Shown piece by piece: positions 42,813 to 51,151 of a DNA stretch of 64,000 bases (position 1 is the first letter of the stretch; each line of letters starts with the position of its first letter). The notes beneath the pieces were generated by a model. It was not told where the DNA came from and made no database searches. It was given only the letters and a program-made list of their open reading frames with translations. This DNA is from Cloacibacterium normanense (GTDB lineage: Bacteria > Bacteroidota > Bacteroidia > Flavobacteriales > Weeksellaceae), in the NCBI RefSeq assembly GCF_002943105.1, contig NZ_PTPZ01000004.1:62001-126000 (forward strand). Direction: 5' to 3'. The position numbers were made by a program, and so were the translations under genes.

Positions 42813-42954
42813 TGTTAAAAAAAATTAAATTAAAATTGTCCTAAATGATTGAATTATAAAAGATGACAAAAAACGAATGAACATTATTTTGAAAAACATT
42901 TATAAGAAATCTTTCGCAAGATACAACAATAAATGACATAAACAATTTTTATTT

Positions 42955-43085
42955 TGGCGTGCCCTATTTCCCAAAGCCTAAATCCCTGTAAAATAGGTCG
43001 TTCTACGCTCACTCGCTTCCCGAAAATAAATTTTCGGGAGAGCTCAGACAAATGGCTTCGCACTCACGCAATCTTACGTTATAAA
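42955..43085. repeat. degenerate dispersed hairpin element upstream of the RRM gene
   Basis: The gene-free stretch 42813-43152 is AT-rich near the RRM gene and then carries this G/C-richer element. It starts GGCGTGCCCT (42957), has GGTCG and CGCTCACTCGC in the middle, a perfect hairpin TCCCGAAAA/TTTTCGGGA (43018-43039), and ends GGCTTCGCACTCACGCA (43054-43070). The framing GGCGTGCCC...CTCACGCA resembles repeats widely dispersed in Bacteroidota intergenic DNA. A 6-base CTTTAA-type tandem repeat follows (about 43114-43147). Confidence 0.55.
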
Positions 43086-43152
43086 ACACCACTCAACCTC
43101 AAAAAAACTACTCTACCTTTACCTTTAACTTTAACTTTAACTTTACCTAATT

Positions 43153-44019
43153 CTAAGGCACTTTATGTCCCAAACTAGCTTCTAAAAGCGTAAACCAATC
43201 TTCTACAGTTAAATCTATTTCTAAAGATTTTTTCAGAGATTTTATACTTTCGGATTTAGATGTTCCTATAATGGGTAAAATTTTGGCAGGATGTTTTAGG
43301 AGAAACGCAAGTAAAATTTGCGCTTCGTCTGCATTATATTTTTTTGACAAATCGCCCAAAACCGACTTTATTCTCGCGGTTCTTTCAGAATCTTCTGCGA
43401 AATAACTTCCCATCACACTCCAAGCCATAGGTTGCAACTTTTTCATCATCATTTGGTCAATCGTTCCATCGTAAAAAGCTTTGGTTTCCGTCAAAGAAAC
43501 TTCTACTTGATTAGTCACTAATTGCGGAAAATATTTAGAAATTAAATCAAACTGAGTCACCGAAAAATTGCTCACCCCGAAATCTCTTACTTTTCCAGAA
43601 CTTCTTAAAATCCCAAATGCAGCAGCTATTTCTTCAGGATTCATGAGTGGAGAAGGTCTGTGTAACAATAACAAATCGATATAATCTGTTTTTAGATTTT
43701 TCAAACTCTCATCTACCTGATTTAGAATATATTCTTTAGAATAATTATAGTATTTCAGCGGAAAATTTTTCTTTTCAGAAGGCATACAAATTCCACATTT
43801 GGTAATCAACTGAATTTTTTCACGTTCAATTTTCATTCCCGAAAAAGCCTTCCCAAACAACTCTTCTGTGGTATAACCACCATAAATATCTGCATGGTCA
43901 AAAGTATACAAACCTTCTTCTAAAGACGTTTCTATTAATTTTTGCACACCTCTTTCAGAATGATTGGCTCCCCAAATTCCCCATCGCATTATCCCAATAA
44001 TAATTTTTGAAAAATCCAT
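43153..44019 (-). CDS. aldo/keto reductase
   Basis: NADPH-dependent oxidoreductase, (beta/alpha)8 barrel, of unknown substrate. The catalytic tetrad is visible as Asp and Tyr in DHADIYGGY (about 44-52), Lys in LITKCG (about 78) and His in LLLLHRPSP (about 121). The start is ATG 44019, which gives the family N terminus MDFSKIIIG and sits 17 bases after a TAtcTTTG element (44036-44043 on the minus strand). An ATG at 44097 is upstream of that promoter and is rejected. It is divergent from the HMA-AraC gene. Confidence 0.9.
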   Translation of the reverse strand: MDFSKIIIGIMRWGIWGANHSERGVQKLIETSLEEGLYTFDHADIYGGYTTEELFGKAFSGMKIEREKIQLITKCGICMPSEKKNFPLKYYNYSKEYILNQVDESLKNLKTDYIDLLLLHRPSPLMNPEEIAAAFGILRSSGKVRDFGVSNFSVTQFDLISKYFPQLVTNQVEVSLTETKAFYDGTIDQMMMKKLQPMAWSVMGSYFAEDSERTARIKSVLGDLSKKYNADEAQILLAFLLKHPAKILPIIGTSKSESIKSLKKSLEIDLTVEDWFTLLEASLGHKVP

Positions 44020-44035
44020 AATTTTAATTTTTATC

Positions 44036-44075
44036 AAAGATAAGAAAACTACAAGTTCTAAAAGTTGTATTTTTG
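44036..44075. promoter_or_regulatory. divergent promoters, aldo/keto reductase and HMA-AraC regulator
   Basis: The minus strand carries TAtcTTTG (44036-44043) and the plus strand carries TAttTTTG (44068-44075). Between them ACAACTTTTAGAACTTGT (44051-44068 on the minus strand) contains an ACAA/TTGT dyad that could be a regulator site. The plus-strand element is only seven bases from ATG 44083, implying a nearly leaderless mRNA. Confidence 0.55.
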
Positions 44076-44082
44076 TGAATAA

Positions 44083-44646
44083 ATGATGACTATTCACATT
44101 AAAAACATGGTTTGTAACCGCTGCATTACTGCAGTGGAAGACGTTTTCCGAAATTCTGAAATTGATGTGGTTTCGGTGAATTTGGGTTGGGTGGATATTT
44201 CTACAGAAATTTCAAAAAAACAGCTTGAAAAACTCAACGAAAATCTAAAAAAAATAGGTTTTGAAATTCTAGAAGATGCATCACAAAAACAAATCGAAAC
44301 CATCAAAAAACTGATTTTGGAAAAAGTTCAAAATCTTGATATTAATGAAGATTTCTTGCTTTCTAAATACCTTTCCGAGCAACTCCACAAAGAATACAGC
44401 AGTATTTCTAAGGTTTTTTCGCAAACAGAAAACATCACTTTAGAACAATATTTTATCCTTCAAAAAATTGAAAAAGTAAAGGAACTTTTGATATATCGCG
44501 AACTTACCCTTTCTCAGATTGCCGATAAATTAGGTTATAAAACGGTTCAACATCTTTCTCAACAATTCAAAAAAATCACAGGATTTTCGCCATCACAATT
44601 TCAGGAACTCAAAGAAAAAAAGAGACTTCCTATTGATTTGATTTAA
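44083..44646 (+). CDS. AraC-family regulator with N-terminal HMA-like metal-binding domain
   Basis: The 187-residue protein joins a heavy-metal-associated fold (about 3-68, with C11xxC14 in NMVCNRCITAVE) to an AraC-type helix-turn-helix domain (about 128-182, LTLSQIADKLGYKTVQHLSQQFKKITGFSPSQF). The only well-formed DNA-binding half lies at the C terminus. The gene lies 107 bases upstream of a copper-type P1B ATPase on the same strand, so the simplest reading is a copper-responsive activator of that ATPase. This role is inference from domain content and position. Confidence 0.87.
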   Translation: MMTIHIKNMVCNRCITAVEDVFRNSEIDVVSVNLGWVDISTEISKKQLEKLNENLKKIGFEILEDASQKQIETIKKLILEKVQNLDINEDFLLSKYLSEQLHKEYSSISKVFSQTENITLEQYFILQKIEKVKELLIYRELTLSQIADKLGYKTVQHLSQQFKKITGFSPSQFQELKEKKRLPIDLI

Positions 44647-44698
44647 AATTTATTTCCTTAAATCCTAAAAATCTAAATTTCATAACATTCTGCCAAGA

Positions 44699-44729
44699 TT
44701 TGATAATGGTTTTTATTTGATTAATTTTG
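44699..44729 (+). promoter_or_regulatory. promoter of copA
   Basis: TTTG (44699-44702), a 19-base spacer and TAatTTTG (44722-44729), a full consensus match 24 bases before ATG 44754. The TTG at 44727 belongs to this element. ATTTTGAAATTTGTATCAAAAT downstream forms a dyad around the start site. Confidence 0.72.
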
Positions 44730-44753
44730 AAATTTGTATCAAAATTAAGAAAG

Positions 44754-47360
44754 ATGAATACCAAAAAATATAATGTTCTAGGAATGTCTTGCGAAGGCTG
44801 TCAGAAAAAAATTTCTTCTACTTTAAATGATTTAGAAGGAATAAAAGCAGATGTAAATCTCGCAGGAAATTTCGTTGAAATCACTTCTGAACAAGAAATT
44901 GACATCGAAAAGCTCAATTCTGAACTCAAAAATGCAGGAAACTACGTTTTAGAAGACCCAGAAAAACCAAAATCTACAGAATTTATTCCACCTCAAGATA
45001 GAGTTTCCCCGAGTTCGGTTTATTATTGCCCAATGGAATGTGAAGGCGATAAAGTCTATTTCATGCAAGGAAAACGTTGCCCTGTTTGTAATATGTACTG
45101 TGTTCCGATAGAGGAAAAGCAATCGGCATTCGGCAATCAGCCATCAGCTGAAAGCAGAAAGCCGAGTGCAGAAAGCGGCTACTATTGCCCTATGTTTTGT
45201 GAAGGAGATAAAACCTATCCCGAAAATGTAGGTTGCCCAGTTTGTGGAATGGATTTGGTAAAAATCACAGGAAATGACGATGAATCTGAAGATGAAACAT
45301 ACAAAAATCTGAAAAAAAAGTTCTGGATTTCTGTTGCTTTTACCCTTCCCGTTTTTATTTTATCGATGGGAGGAATGTTTTTTGAGTTTCCTTTTAGTTC
45401 AAGAGTTTCTGGGATTTTACAATTGATTTTCACGCTTCCAGTCGTATTTTTCACGGGCTGGTTTTTGTTCAAAAGAGCTTGGATTTCTTTTAAATCTTGG
45501 AATCTTAATATGTTTTCACTGATTGGTTTAGGAGCAAGCGCAGCTTTTGTGTACAGCATTTTTGCACTCACTTTTCCGAGTATAATTCCGCATGAATTTA
45601 TGCAAAATCATCACGAAGTTCCGCTATATTTCGAAGCAGTTGCGGTTATTTTAACTTTGGTGATTTTTGGACAAATGCTCGAAGCAAAAGCCCATCAAAA
45701 AACAGGAAACGCCATCAAAGAACTCATGAATTTGTCTCCAAAAGAAGCACATCTCATTCAAAATAATTCAGAAAAAAATATTCCGATTTCAGAAGTGAAA
45801 ATTGGAGATATTCTTAAAGTAAAGCCAGGAGAAAAAATTCCAGTTGACGGAGAAATCATTGAAGGAAACACCACTATAGACGAAAGCATGATTACTGGAG
45901 AACCTATTCCTGCAGAGAAAAAAATAGGCGACAAGGTCACTTCTGGAACCATCAATGGAAACCAAGTTTTCCTCATGAAAACAGAGAAAATTGGCAAAGA
46001 CACGCTCCTTTCTCAAATTATAGAAATGGTAAATGCTGCAAGCCGAAGTAAAGCGCCAATCCAAAAACTAACGGACAAAGTTTCTAAAATTTTTGTTCCT
46101 GTTGTAATTGCTATTTCAGTTTTGACTTTCGTATTTTGGTACTTTTTCGGTGGAGAAAATCGAGCTATTTTCGCTTTGGTGAATGCTTTAGCGGTTTTAA
46201 TTGTAGCTTGTCCTTGTGCTCTTGGTTTAGCGACACCAATGTCTGTAATGGTAGGAATTGGAAAAGGTGCGAGAAACGGAATTTTAATTAAAAATGCAGA
46301 AGCTTTGGAAGAAATGGAGAAAGTAAACGTAATAATTACCGATAAAACCGGAACTTTAACCGAAGGAAAGCCTTCTTTAACTCAAATTTTCTCAGAAAAT
46401 ATTCCGGAAAATGAAGCATTACAATTGGCTGCTTCTCTTAATAAAAATTCAGAACATCCACTTTCACAAGCGGTTTTAAATGCTGTCATTCTGAATACAG
46501 ACTATAAGTCTGCGAACGTAGTTCAAAAGCGAAATGAAGAATCTGTTAATAAAGATTTTTCGCTAAATTCTTTCGCTCAAAATGACAATGTGAAAAACTT
46601 TGAAAATATTTCAGGTAGAGGAATTTTAGGAGAAATTGATGGTAAAAAATTGTTCCTTGGAAATATTCATTTTCTCAAAGAAAATAACTTTGAAATTTCT
46701 GAAAATTTACTTCAAAAAGCCCAAATTTTAGAAAACGAAGCCAATACCGTTTCATATTTAACGATTGATGGAAAAGCAGTTGCTGTTTTTGGCTTTAAAG
46801 ATAAAATCAAAGAAAATGCAAAATCCGCCATCAAATCTTTACAAAATAAAGGCATTGAAGTTATCATGATGACAGGCGATAATGAAGCGACTGCAAAACA
46901 CGTTGCAGAAAGTCTTGGCATCAAAAAATATTTTGCGAATTGTCTTCCTCAAGACAAAATAAACGAGGTTAAAAACCTCCAAAATCACGGAAAAATTGTA
47001 GCCATGACTGGCGATGGAATCAATGACGCTCCTGCTCTTGCACAAGCCAACGTAGGAATTGCAATGGGAACAGGAACCGACATCGCGATGAATTCTGCAG
47101 AAATTACTTTATTGAAAGGCGATATTTCTGGCGTGGCAAAATCTAAAATTTTGAGTGAAAAAATGATGAAAAATGTAAAAGAAAACTTGTTTTTTGCTTT
47201 TGCTTACAACACGCTCGGAATTCCGATTGCAGCAGGTTTACTCTACCCAATTTTCGGAGTTTTATTATCACCAATGTTTGCTGCTGCTGCAATGAGTTTT
47301 TCATCAGTTTCGGTAATTGCAAATTCTTTGAGATTGAACAATGTAAAATTGAAAATTTAA
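44754..47360 (+). CDS. copA: copper-translocating P1B-type ATPase
   Basis: Exports Cu(I) using ATP. From ATG 44754 it has 868 residues: an HMA domain with C13xxC16; two Cys-rich heavy-metal-binding modules (about 90-120 and 143-171, YYCPMxCEGDK...CPVC); eight membrane helices with the CPC motif (486-488); phosphorylation site D530 in DKTGTLTEG; the HP motif SEHPLSQA; and TGDGINDAPAL. Two features are unusual. The linker between the Cys-rich modules (about 121-142) is encoded by an eight-unit 7-base repeat. About 30 extra residues after the HP motif (about 578-611) are encoded by a palindromic element (46484-46587). Both are in frame, so the protein is intact. Confidence 0.94.
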   Translation: MNTKKYNVLGMSCEGCQKKISSTLNDLEGIKADVNLAGNFVEITSEQEIDIEKLNSELKNAGNYVLEDPEKPKSTEFIPPQDRVSPSSVYYCPMECEGDKVYFMQGKRCPVCNMYCVPIEEKQSAFGNQPSAESRKPSAESGYYCPMFCEGDKTYPENVGCPVCGMDLVKITGNDDESEDETYKNLKKKFWISVAFTLPVFILSMGGMFFEFPFSSRVSGILQLIFTLPVVFFTGWFLFKRAWISFKSWNLNMFSLIGLGASAAFVYSIFALTFPSIIPHEFMQNHHEVPLYFEAVAVILTLVIFGQMLEAKAHQKTGNAIKELMNLSPKEAHLIQNNSEKNIPISEVKIGDILKVKPGEKIPVDGEIIEGNTTIDESMITGEPIPAEKKIGDKVTSGTINGNQVFLMKTEKIGKDTLLSQIIEMVNAASRSKAPIQKLTDKVSKIFVPVVIAISVLTFVFWYFFGGENRAIFALVNALAVLIVACPCALGLATPMSVMVGIGKGARNGILIKNAEALEEMEKVNVIITDKTGTLTEGKPSLTQIFSENIPENEALQLAASLNKNSEHPLSQAVLNAVILNTDYKSANVVQKRNEESVNKDFSLNSFAQNDNVKNFENISGRGILGEIDGKKLFLGNIHFLKENNFEISENLLQKAQILENEANTVSYLTIDGKAVAVFGFKDKIKENAKSAIKSLQNKGIEVIMMTGDNEATAKHVAESLGIKKYFANCLPQDKINEVKNLQNHGKIVAMTGDGINDAPALAQANVGIAMGTGTDIAMNSAEITLLKGDISGVAKSKILSEKMMKNVKENLFFAFAYNTLGIPIAAGLLYPIFGVLLSPMFAAAAMSFSSVSVIANSLRLNNVKLKI
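45120..45175. repeat. eight-unit heptad repeat inside copA
   Basis: Units CAATCGG, CATTCGG, CAATCAG, CCATCAG, CTGAAAG, CAGAAAG, CCGAGTG, CAGAAAG: eight 7-base steps, richer in G/C than the surrounding gene, encoding a flexible Gln/Ser/Ala-rich linker between the two Cys-rich modules. Confidence 0.7.
46484..46587. repeat. palindromic element inserted in frame in copA
   Basis: Ends TGTCATTCTGA (46484-46494) and TCAAAATGACA (46577-46587) are complementary with one mismatch. Inside, GAAGAATCT (46536-46544) faces AGATTTTTC (46553-46561). The words CATTCTGA, GAAGAATCT and TTCGCTCA match a sequence common between Bacteroidota genes and seen also at 54135-54160. It encodes residues that have no counterpart in the usual CopA nucleotide-binding domain. 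Confidence 0.6.
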
Positions 47361-47361
47361 G

Positions 47362-47407
47362 TTGATTTTTTAGACGAAAAATGTATCTTTGAGATAAATA
47401 ATATCTC
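47362..47407 (+). promoter_or_regulatory. promoter and start-site dyad of the amidase gene
   Basis: TTG (47362-47364), a 19-base spacer and TAtcTTTG (47384-47391). Overlapping its end, GAGATA/TATCTC forms a 17-base inverted repeat (47391-47407), two bases before ATG 47410, at the expected transcription start. It may be an operator or a 5' hairpin. Confidence 0.65.
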
Positions 47408-47409
47408 GA

Positions 47410-48969
47410 ATGAAAAGAAAACTTTTATCAATGCTTTCTATGGCTTCATTTTTCTTAATGAATGCTCAAAATACAGATTATAACAAAGATTTTAAATTCT
47501 TAGAATACGATATCGAAAAGCTTCAAAAAGGCTATCAAAATAAAGAATATAAAATTTCAGAAGTTGTAAAATCTTACTTAGAAAGAATAGAAAAAGTCGA
47601 CAAAAACGGAGCAAAACTCAATTCTGTAATTACGGTAAATCCTGATGCGATGAAAATTGCAGACAGCTTAGATCAAGTTCCTTTACAATTAAGGAAAGGA
47701 GCACTTTTTGGCGTTCCCGTTTTGCTGAAAGATAATATTGACACCAAAGATAAAATGCCAAATACAGCAGGTTCTTTGGCAATGAAAGATTCTTTTCCGC
47801 TGCATGATGCATTTTTGGTTGAAAAATTAAGAAAATCTGGCGCTATTATCATCGGGAAAACCAATCTTTCGGAATGGGCAAATTTCCGTGGAATGATGTC
47901 TGTTTCTGGCTGGAGTGGAAATGGTGGTTTAACTAAAAACCCTTATGATCTAACGAGAAATACTTGTGGTTCTAGTGCAGGTTCTGGTGCTGCAATTTCT
48001 GCAAATTTGGGAATTTTCGCGATTGGAACCGAAACCAATGGCTCTATTATTTGTCCGAGTAGCGTAAATGGAATTGTGGGTTTAAAACCTACGGTTGGAT
48101 TAGTGAGCAGATGCGGAATTATCCCGATTTCTGTTTCGCAAGATACAGCAGGACCAATGACGAGAACGGTGAAAGACGCAGCGATTGCTCTTGGCGTTTT
48201 GACAGGTGTTGACGAAAAAGATGCGCATACTTTAGCTTCCAAAAATATCGCAAAAACAGATTATACTTCTTTCTTAAAACTAGACGGTCTAAAAGGAAAA
48301 CGAATTGGTTATTCTAAAAAATCAAGTGGAAATGTAAAAGTAGATGCACTTTTTCAAGAAAATTTGAAATTTTTGGAGAAAGAAGGTGCCATTTTAGTGG
48401 AAATTTCAGAAGAGCCTGTTTCAAATGAAATTCAGGGAAAATCTTTTGATTTAATGATTTTGGAATACAAAGATGGATTGAACAATTATTTCAAATCTTT
48501 AGGACCAAATGCTAAAATAAAATCTGTAGAAGAATTGATAGTTTTCAACAAAAACAATCCTGAAGAAATGAAATATTTCAAACAAGAATTTCTAGAAATG
48601 ACGCAGGCTACAAAAGGAATGCAAGATGAAAATTACGCCAAATTATTAAAAGAAATTCAAGAAGGAAGTCGAAAAAATGGAATTGATGCCACGCTGAAAA
48701 AGTACAAATTAGACGCACTCATCGCTGCTTCTACCAGTCCAGCTTGGAAAACGGATATGGTAAATGGCGACAATTATATTTTTGAAGGTTCTGGAGCTGC
48801 TGCGATTGCTGGTTATCCTAGCATTACCGTTCCTATGGGAAATATTGATGGTTTGCCTGTTGGAATTTTGTTTTACGCAGAAGCTTGGAGCGAAGGAAAA
48901 CTCATCAACATGGCGTATACTTTTGAACAAAAAAATCCACAGAGATTAGTTCCACAGTTTAAAAATTAG
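47410..48969 (+). CDS. exported amidase-signature enzyme
   Basis: Amidase of the Ser-cisSer-Lys family with a signal peptide (about 1-19, ending MNAQN), hence periplasmic or secreted. The triad is visible: Lys in VLLKDNID (about 107), cis-Ser in CGSSAGSGAA (about 188) and nucleophile Ser in TETNGSIICPSS (about 212). It is 519 residues long and resembles GatA-like amidases, but the export signal excludes a tRNA amidotransferase role. The substrate is unknown. Confidence 0.9.
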   Translation: MKRKLLSMLSMASFFLMNAQNTDYNKDFKFLEYDIEKLQKGYQNKEYKISEVVKSYLERIEKVDKNGAKLNSVITVNPDAMKIADSLDQVPLQLRKGALFGVPVLLKDNIDTKDKMPNTAGSLAMKDSFPLHDAFLVEKLRKSGAIIIGKTNLSEWANFRGMMSVSGWSGNGGLTKNPYDLTRNTCGSSAGSGAAISANLGIFAIGTETNGSIICPSSVNGIVGLKPTVGLVSRCGIIPISVSQDTAGPMTRTVKDAAIALGVLTGVDEKDAHTLASKNIAKTDYTSFLKLDGLKGKRIGYSKKSSGNVKVDALFQENLKFLEKEGAILVEISEEPVSNEIQGKSFDLMILEYKDGLNNYFKSLGPNAKIKSVEELIVFNKNNPEEMKYFKQEFLEMTQATKGMQDENYAKLLKEIQEGSRKNGIDATLKKYKLDALIAASTSPAWKTDMVNGDNYIFEGSGAAAIAGYPSITVPMGNIDGLPVGILFYAEAWSEGKLINMAYTFEQKNPQRLVPQFKN

Positions 48970-48973
48970 AAAA

Positions 48974-49297
48974 ATGTCTGATATTCAAAAATATAATCCT
49001 GAGCAATTAATGAACAAACTCATCTCTCATGAGTTTCCTGAAGTTTTGGAAAAATATTCCGAAAATGATTTAGAAAATCATCTCGCCGTTTATATTAATG
49101 AATTGATAGACAAAGATTTCAATAAATTAGTCAACTTATTATACCGAATTGATATCAGCGAACAAAAACTGAAAATTGCCCTTCAAAATGAAGACAAAAC
49201 CATCAGTTCTAGTAAAACCATTGCCAAATTAATTATCGAAAGACAACTTCAAAAACTAGAATTTAGAAAGAAATTCAGTAAGAAAAAAATTGAGTGA
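48974..49297 (+). CDS. hypothetical 107-residue protein
   Basis: Small, charged, helical protein without signal peptide or membrane helix. The first half (EQLMNKLISHEFPEVLEKYS) resembles a helical bundle; the tail is Lys-rich. I do not recognise a named family. It starts four bases after the amidase stop, and its TGA stop shares a base with the sirtuin's ATG, so it is translationally coupled to that gene. Confidence 0.72.
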   Translation: MSDIQKYNPEQLMNKLISHEFPEVLEKYSENDLENHLAVYINELIDKDFNKLVNLLYRIDISEQKLKIALQNEDKTISSSKTIAKLIIERQLQKLEFRKKFSKKKIE

Positions 49298-49986
49298 TGA
49301 AAAAGAAACTCGTCGTTTTATCAGGAGCAGGAATTTCTGCGGAAAGTGGAATTTCTACGTTTAGAGATTCTAACGGACTTTGGGAAAATCACAGAATAGA
49401 AGATGTGGCTTCGCCAGAAGGTTTTGCTAGAAATCCTCAGTTGGTTTTAGATTTTTATAATTTGAGACGAAAACAACTGAAAGATGTAAAACCCAATCTC
49501 GCTCATGAAATTCTCGCAGATTTAGAACAACATTTTGACGTACATATTATTACTCAAAATGTAGATGATTTGCACGAAAGAGCGGGTTCTAAAAAAGTGA
49601 TACATCTACACGGAGAATTAAAAAAAGTACGTTCTGTGAAAGATGAAACCCAAATTTTCGACTGGGAAAAAGATTGTAATTTAGGCGATTGTGATGAATT
49701 GGGAAACCAACTTCGTCCGCATATTGTTTGGTTTGGCGAAATGGTTCCTGAAATGGAAAATGCTACCGAAATCGCTTCAGAAGGGGATATTTTCATCGTG
49801 ATAGGAACTTCTATGCAAGTGTATCCAGCTGCTGGATTGATACATTACGTCCCTAAGAATTGTGAAATTTTTGTGATTGATCCACATTTAGAAAACCAGT
49901 TCACCAAACACGAAAATTTCTTGAAAACATCTGCTACAGAAGGAATGAAAATTTTGAAGGAGAGATTGTTAAAACAAATTATTTAA
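49297..49986 (+). CDS. cobB: Sir2-family NAD-dependent protein deacylase, class III type
   Basis: Removes acyl groups from lysines using NAD+. NAD-binding LSGAGISAESGISTFR and TQNVDDLHERAG are intact and the catalytic His is in HLHGEL (about 110). The Tyr-x-x-Arg motif (Y54, R57 in FYNLRRKQL) marks the class III sirtuins, which prefer succinyl or malonyl groups. Only one Cys pair (CNLGDC) remains where zinc ligands usually lie. I choose ATG 49297 over the GTG at 49294. It is last in an operon with the amidase and the small protein. Confidence 0.9.
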   Translation: MKKKLVVLSGAGISAESGISTFRDSNGLWENHRIEDVASPEGFARNPQLVLDFYNLRRKQLKDVKPNLAHEILADLEQHFDVHIITQNVDDLHERAGSKKVIHLHGELKKVRSVKDETQIFDWEKDCNLGDCDELGNQLRPHIVWFGEMVPEMENATEIASEGDIFIVIGTSMQVYPAAGLIHYVPKNCEIFVIDPHLENQFTKHENFLKTSATEGMKILKERLLKQII

Positions 49987-49989
49987 ATT

Positions 49990-50040
49990 TTGGCTAAAGC
50001 CAATTGATTTTTAAAATTTGAAAACGGGCTAAAGCCCGTT
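49990..50040. terminator. twin hairpins between sirtuin and ACR3 genes
   Basis: Two hairpins share the core GGCTAAAGCC: TTGGC-taaa-GCCAA (49990-50003) and AACGGGC-taaa-GCCCGTT (50023-50040). They lie between convergent genes and likely terminate both. Confidence 0.7.
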
Positions 50041-50098
50041 CCATTTGATTTTAAAATTTTATTTGAATTTCCATTATTAATTTGACTAAAATTTATTG

Positions 50099-51130
50099 TT
50101 ATTTATACCACTTTTTCTTTAACCAAAGACTTGCTTTCACCAATAAAATAAGCACAGGAACTTCTATGAGTGGACCAATTACTCCTGCAAAAGCTTCTTT
50201 GGAATGAATTCCAAAAACAGCAATGGCAACAGCAATCGCAAGTTCAAAGTTATTTCCAGTGGCGGTGAAAGAAACTGAAGCGTTTTTATCATAATCTATT
50301 CCTAATTTACGATTGATAAAGAAACTGGTGAAAAACATCAAAACAAAATAAATCACCAATGGAACTGCTATTTTAAGCACATCAAAAGGCAATTCTACAA
50401 TTTTATCGCCTTTTAAACTGAACATTACCACTATTGTAAATAACAATGCATATAAAGTAATGGGCGAAATTTTCGGAACGAAAACTCTATTGTACCACTC
50501 TTTTCCTTTTTGCTGAATCAAGAAATATCTTGTCAAAAAACCTGCAACAAAAGGAATTCCCAAATAAATGGCAACACTTATTGCTACATCTTTCATGGGA
50601 ACTGAGATTTCAAAATTTCCAAGACCTAAATATTGCGGTAAAAAATTAATAAACAACCAAGCGTAAAAACTGTACGTAAACACTTGAAAAATGCTGTTCA
50701 ACGCCACCAACATTGCAGCATATTCACGATTTCCAGAAGCCAAATCATTCCACACAATCACCATTGCGATACATCTTGCCAAACCAATCAAAATCAATCC
50801 AACCATGTAATTGGGTTCGTCTTTTAGGAAAATAATTGCTAAAACGAACATCAAAATCGGACCAATAATCCAATTGAGCAACAAAGAAACTCCCATCGTT
50901 TTACGGTCTTTAAAAGCCATAGGCAAAAGACTATAATCTACTTTAGCTAGCGGTGGAAACATCATCAGAATCAAACCAATCGCTAATGGAATATTAGTGG
51001 TTCCACTAGAAAATTGATTGATGGTTTCTGGAATTGATGGAATAAATTTCCCGAGCAAAACTCCAAAAATCATTGCTGAAAAAATCCATAATGTTAAATA
51101 TCTGTCGAGAAATTTCAGTTTGGGTTTCAT
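50099..51130 (-). CDS. ACR3-family arsenite efflux transporter
   Basis: Ten-helix inner-membrane carrier that expels arsenite. The family blocks are [22 protein letters not shown] (about 48-69), [21 protein letters not shown] with the essential Cys (about 125), and [21 protein letters not shown] near the C terminus. The 343 residues are full length. It is the last gene of the six-gene ars operon. Confidence 0.94.
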   Translation of the reverse strand: MKPKLKFLDRYLTLWIFSAMIFGVLLGKFIPSIPETINQFSSGTTNIPLAIGLILMMFPPLAKVDYSLLPMAFKDRKTMGVSLLLNWIIGPILMFVLAIIFLKDEPNYMVGLILIGLARCIAMVIVWNDLASGNREYAAMLVALNSIFQVFTYSFYAWLFINFLPQYLGLGNFEISVPMKDVAISVAIYLGIPFVAGFLTRYFLIQQKGKEWYNRVFVPKISPITLYALLFTIVVMFSLKGDKIVELPFDVLKIAVPLVIYFVLMFFTSFFINRKLGIDYDKNASVSFTATGNNFELAIAVAIAVFGIHSKEAFAGVIGPLIEVPVLILLVKASLWLKKKWYK

Positions 51131-51151
51131 GTTAATTTTTATGAGTCTGTT

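Noticed and set aside
44020-44097. Upstream ATG giving a 26-residue extension of the aldo/keto reductase
   Set aside because: It lies upstream of the TAtcTTTG element and overlaps the divergent gene's start. The family N terminus begins at 44019.
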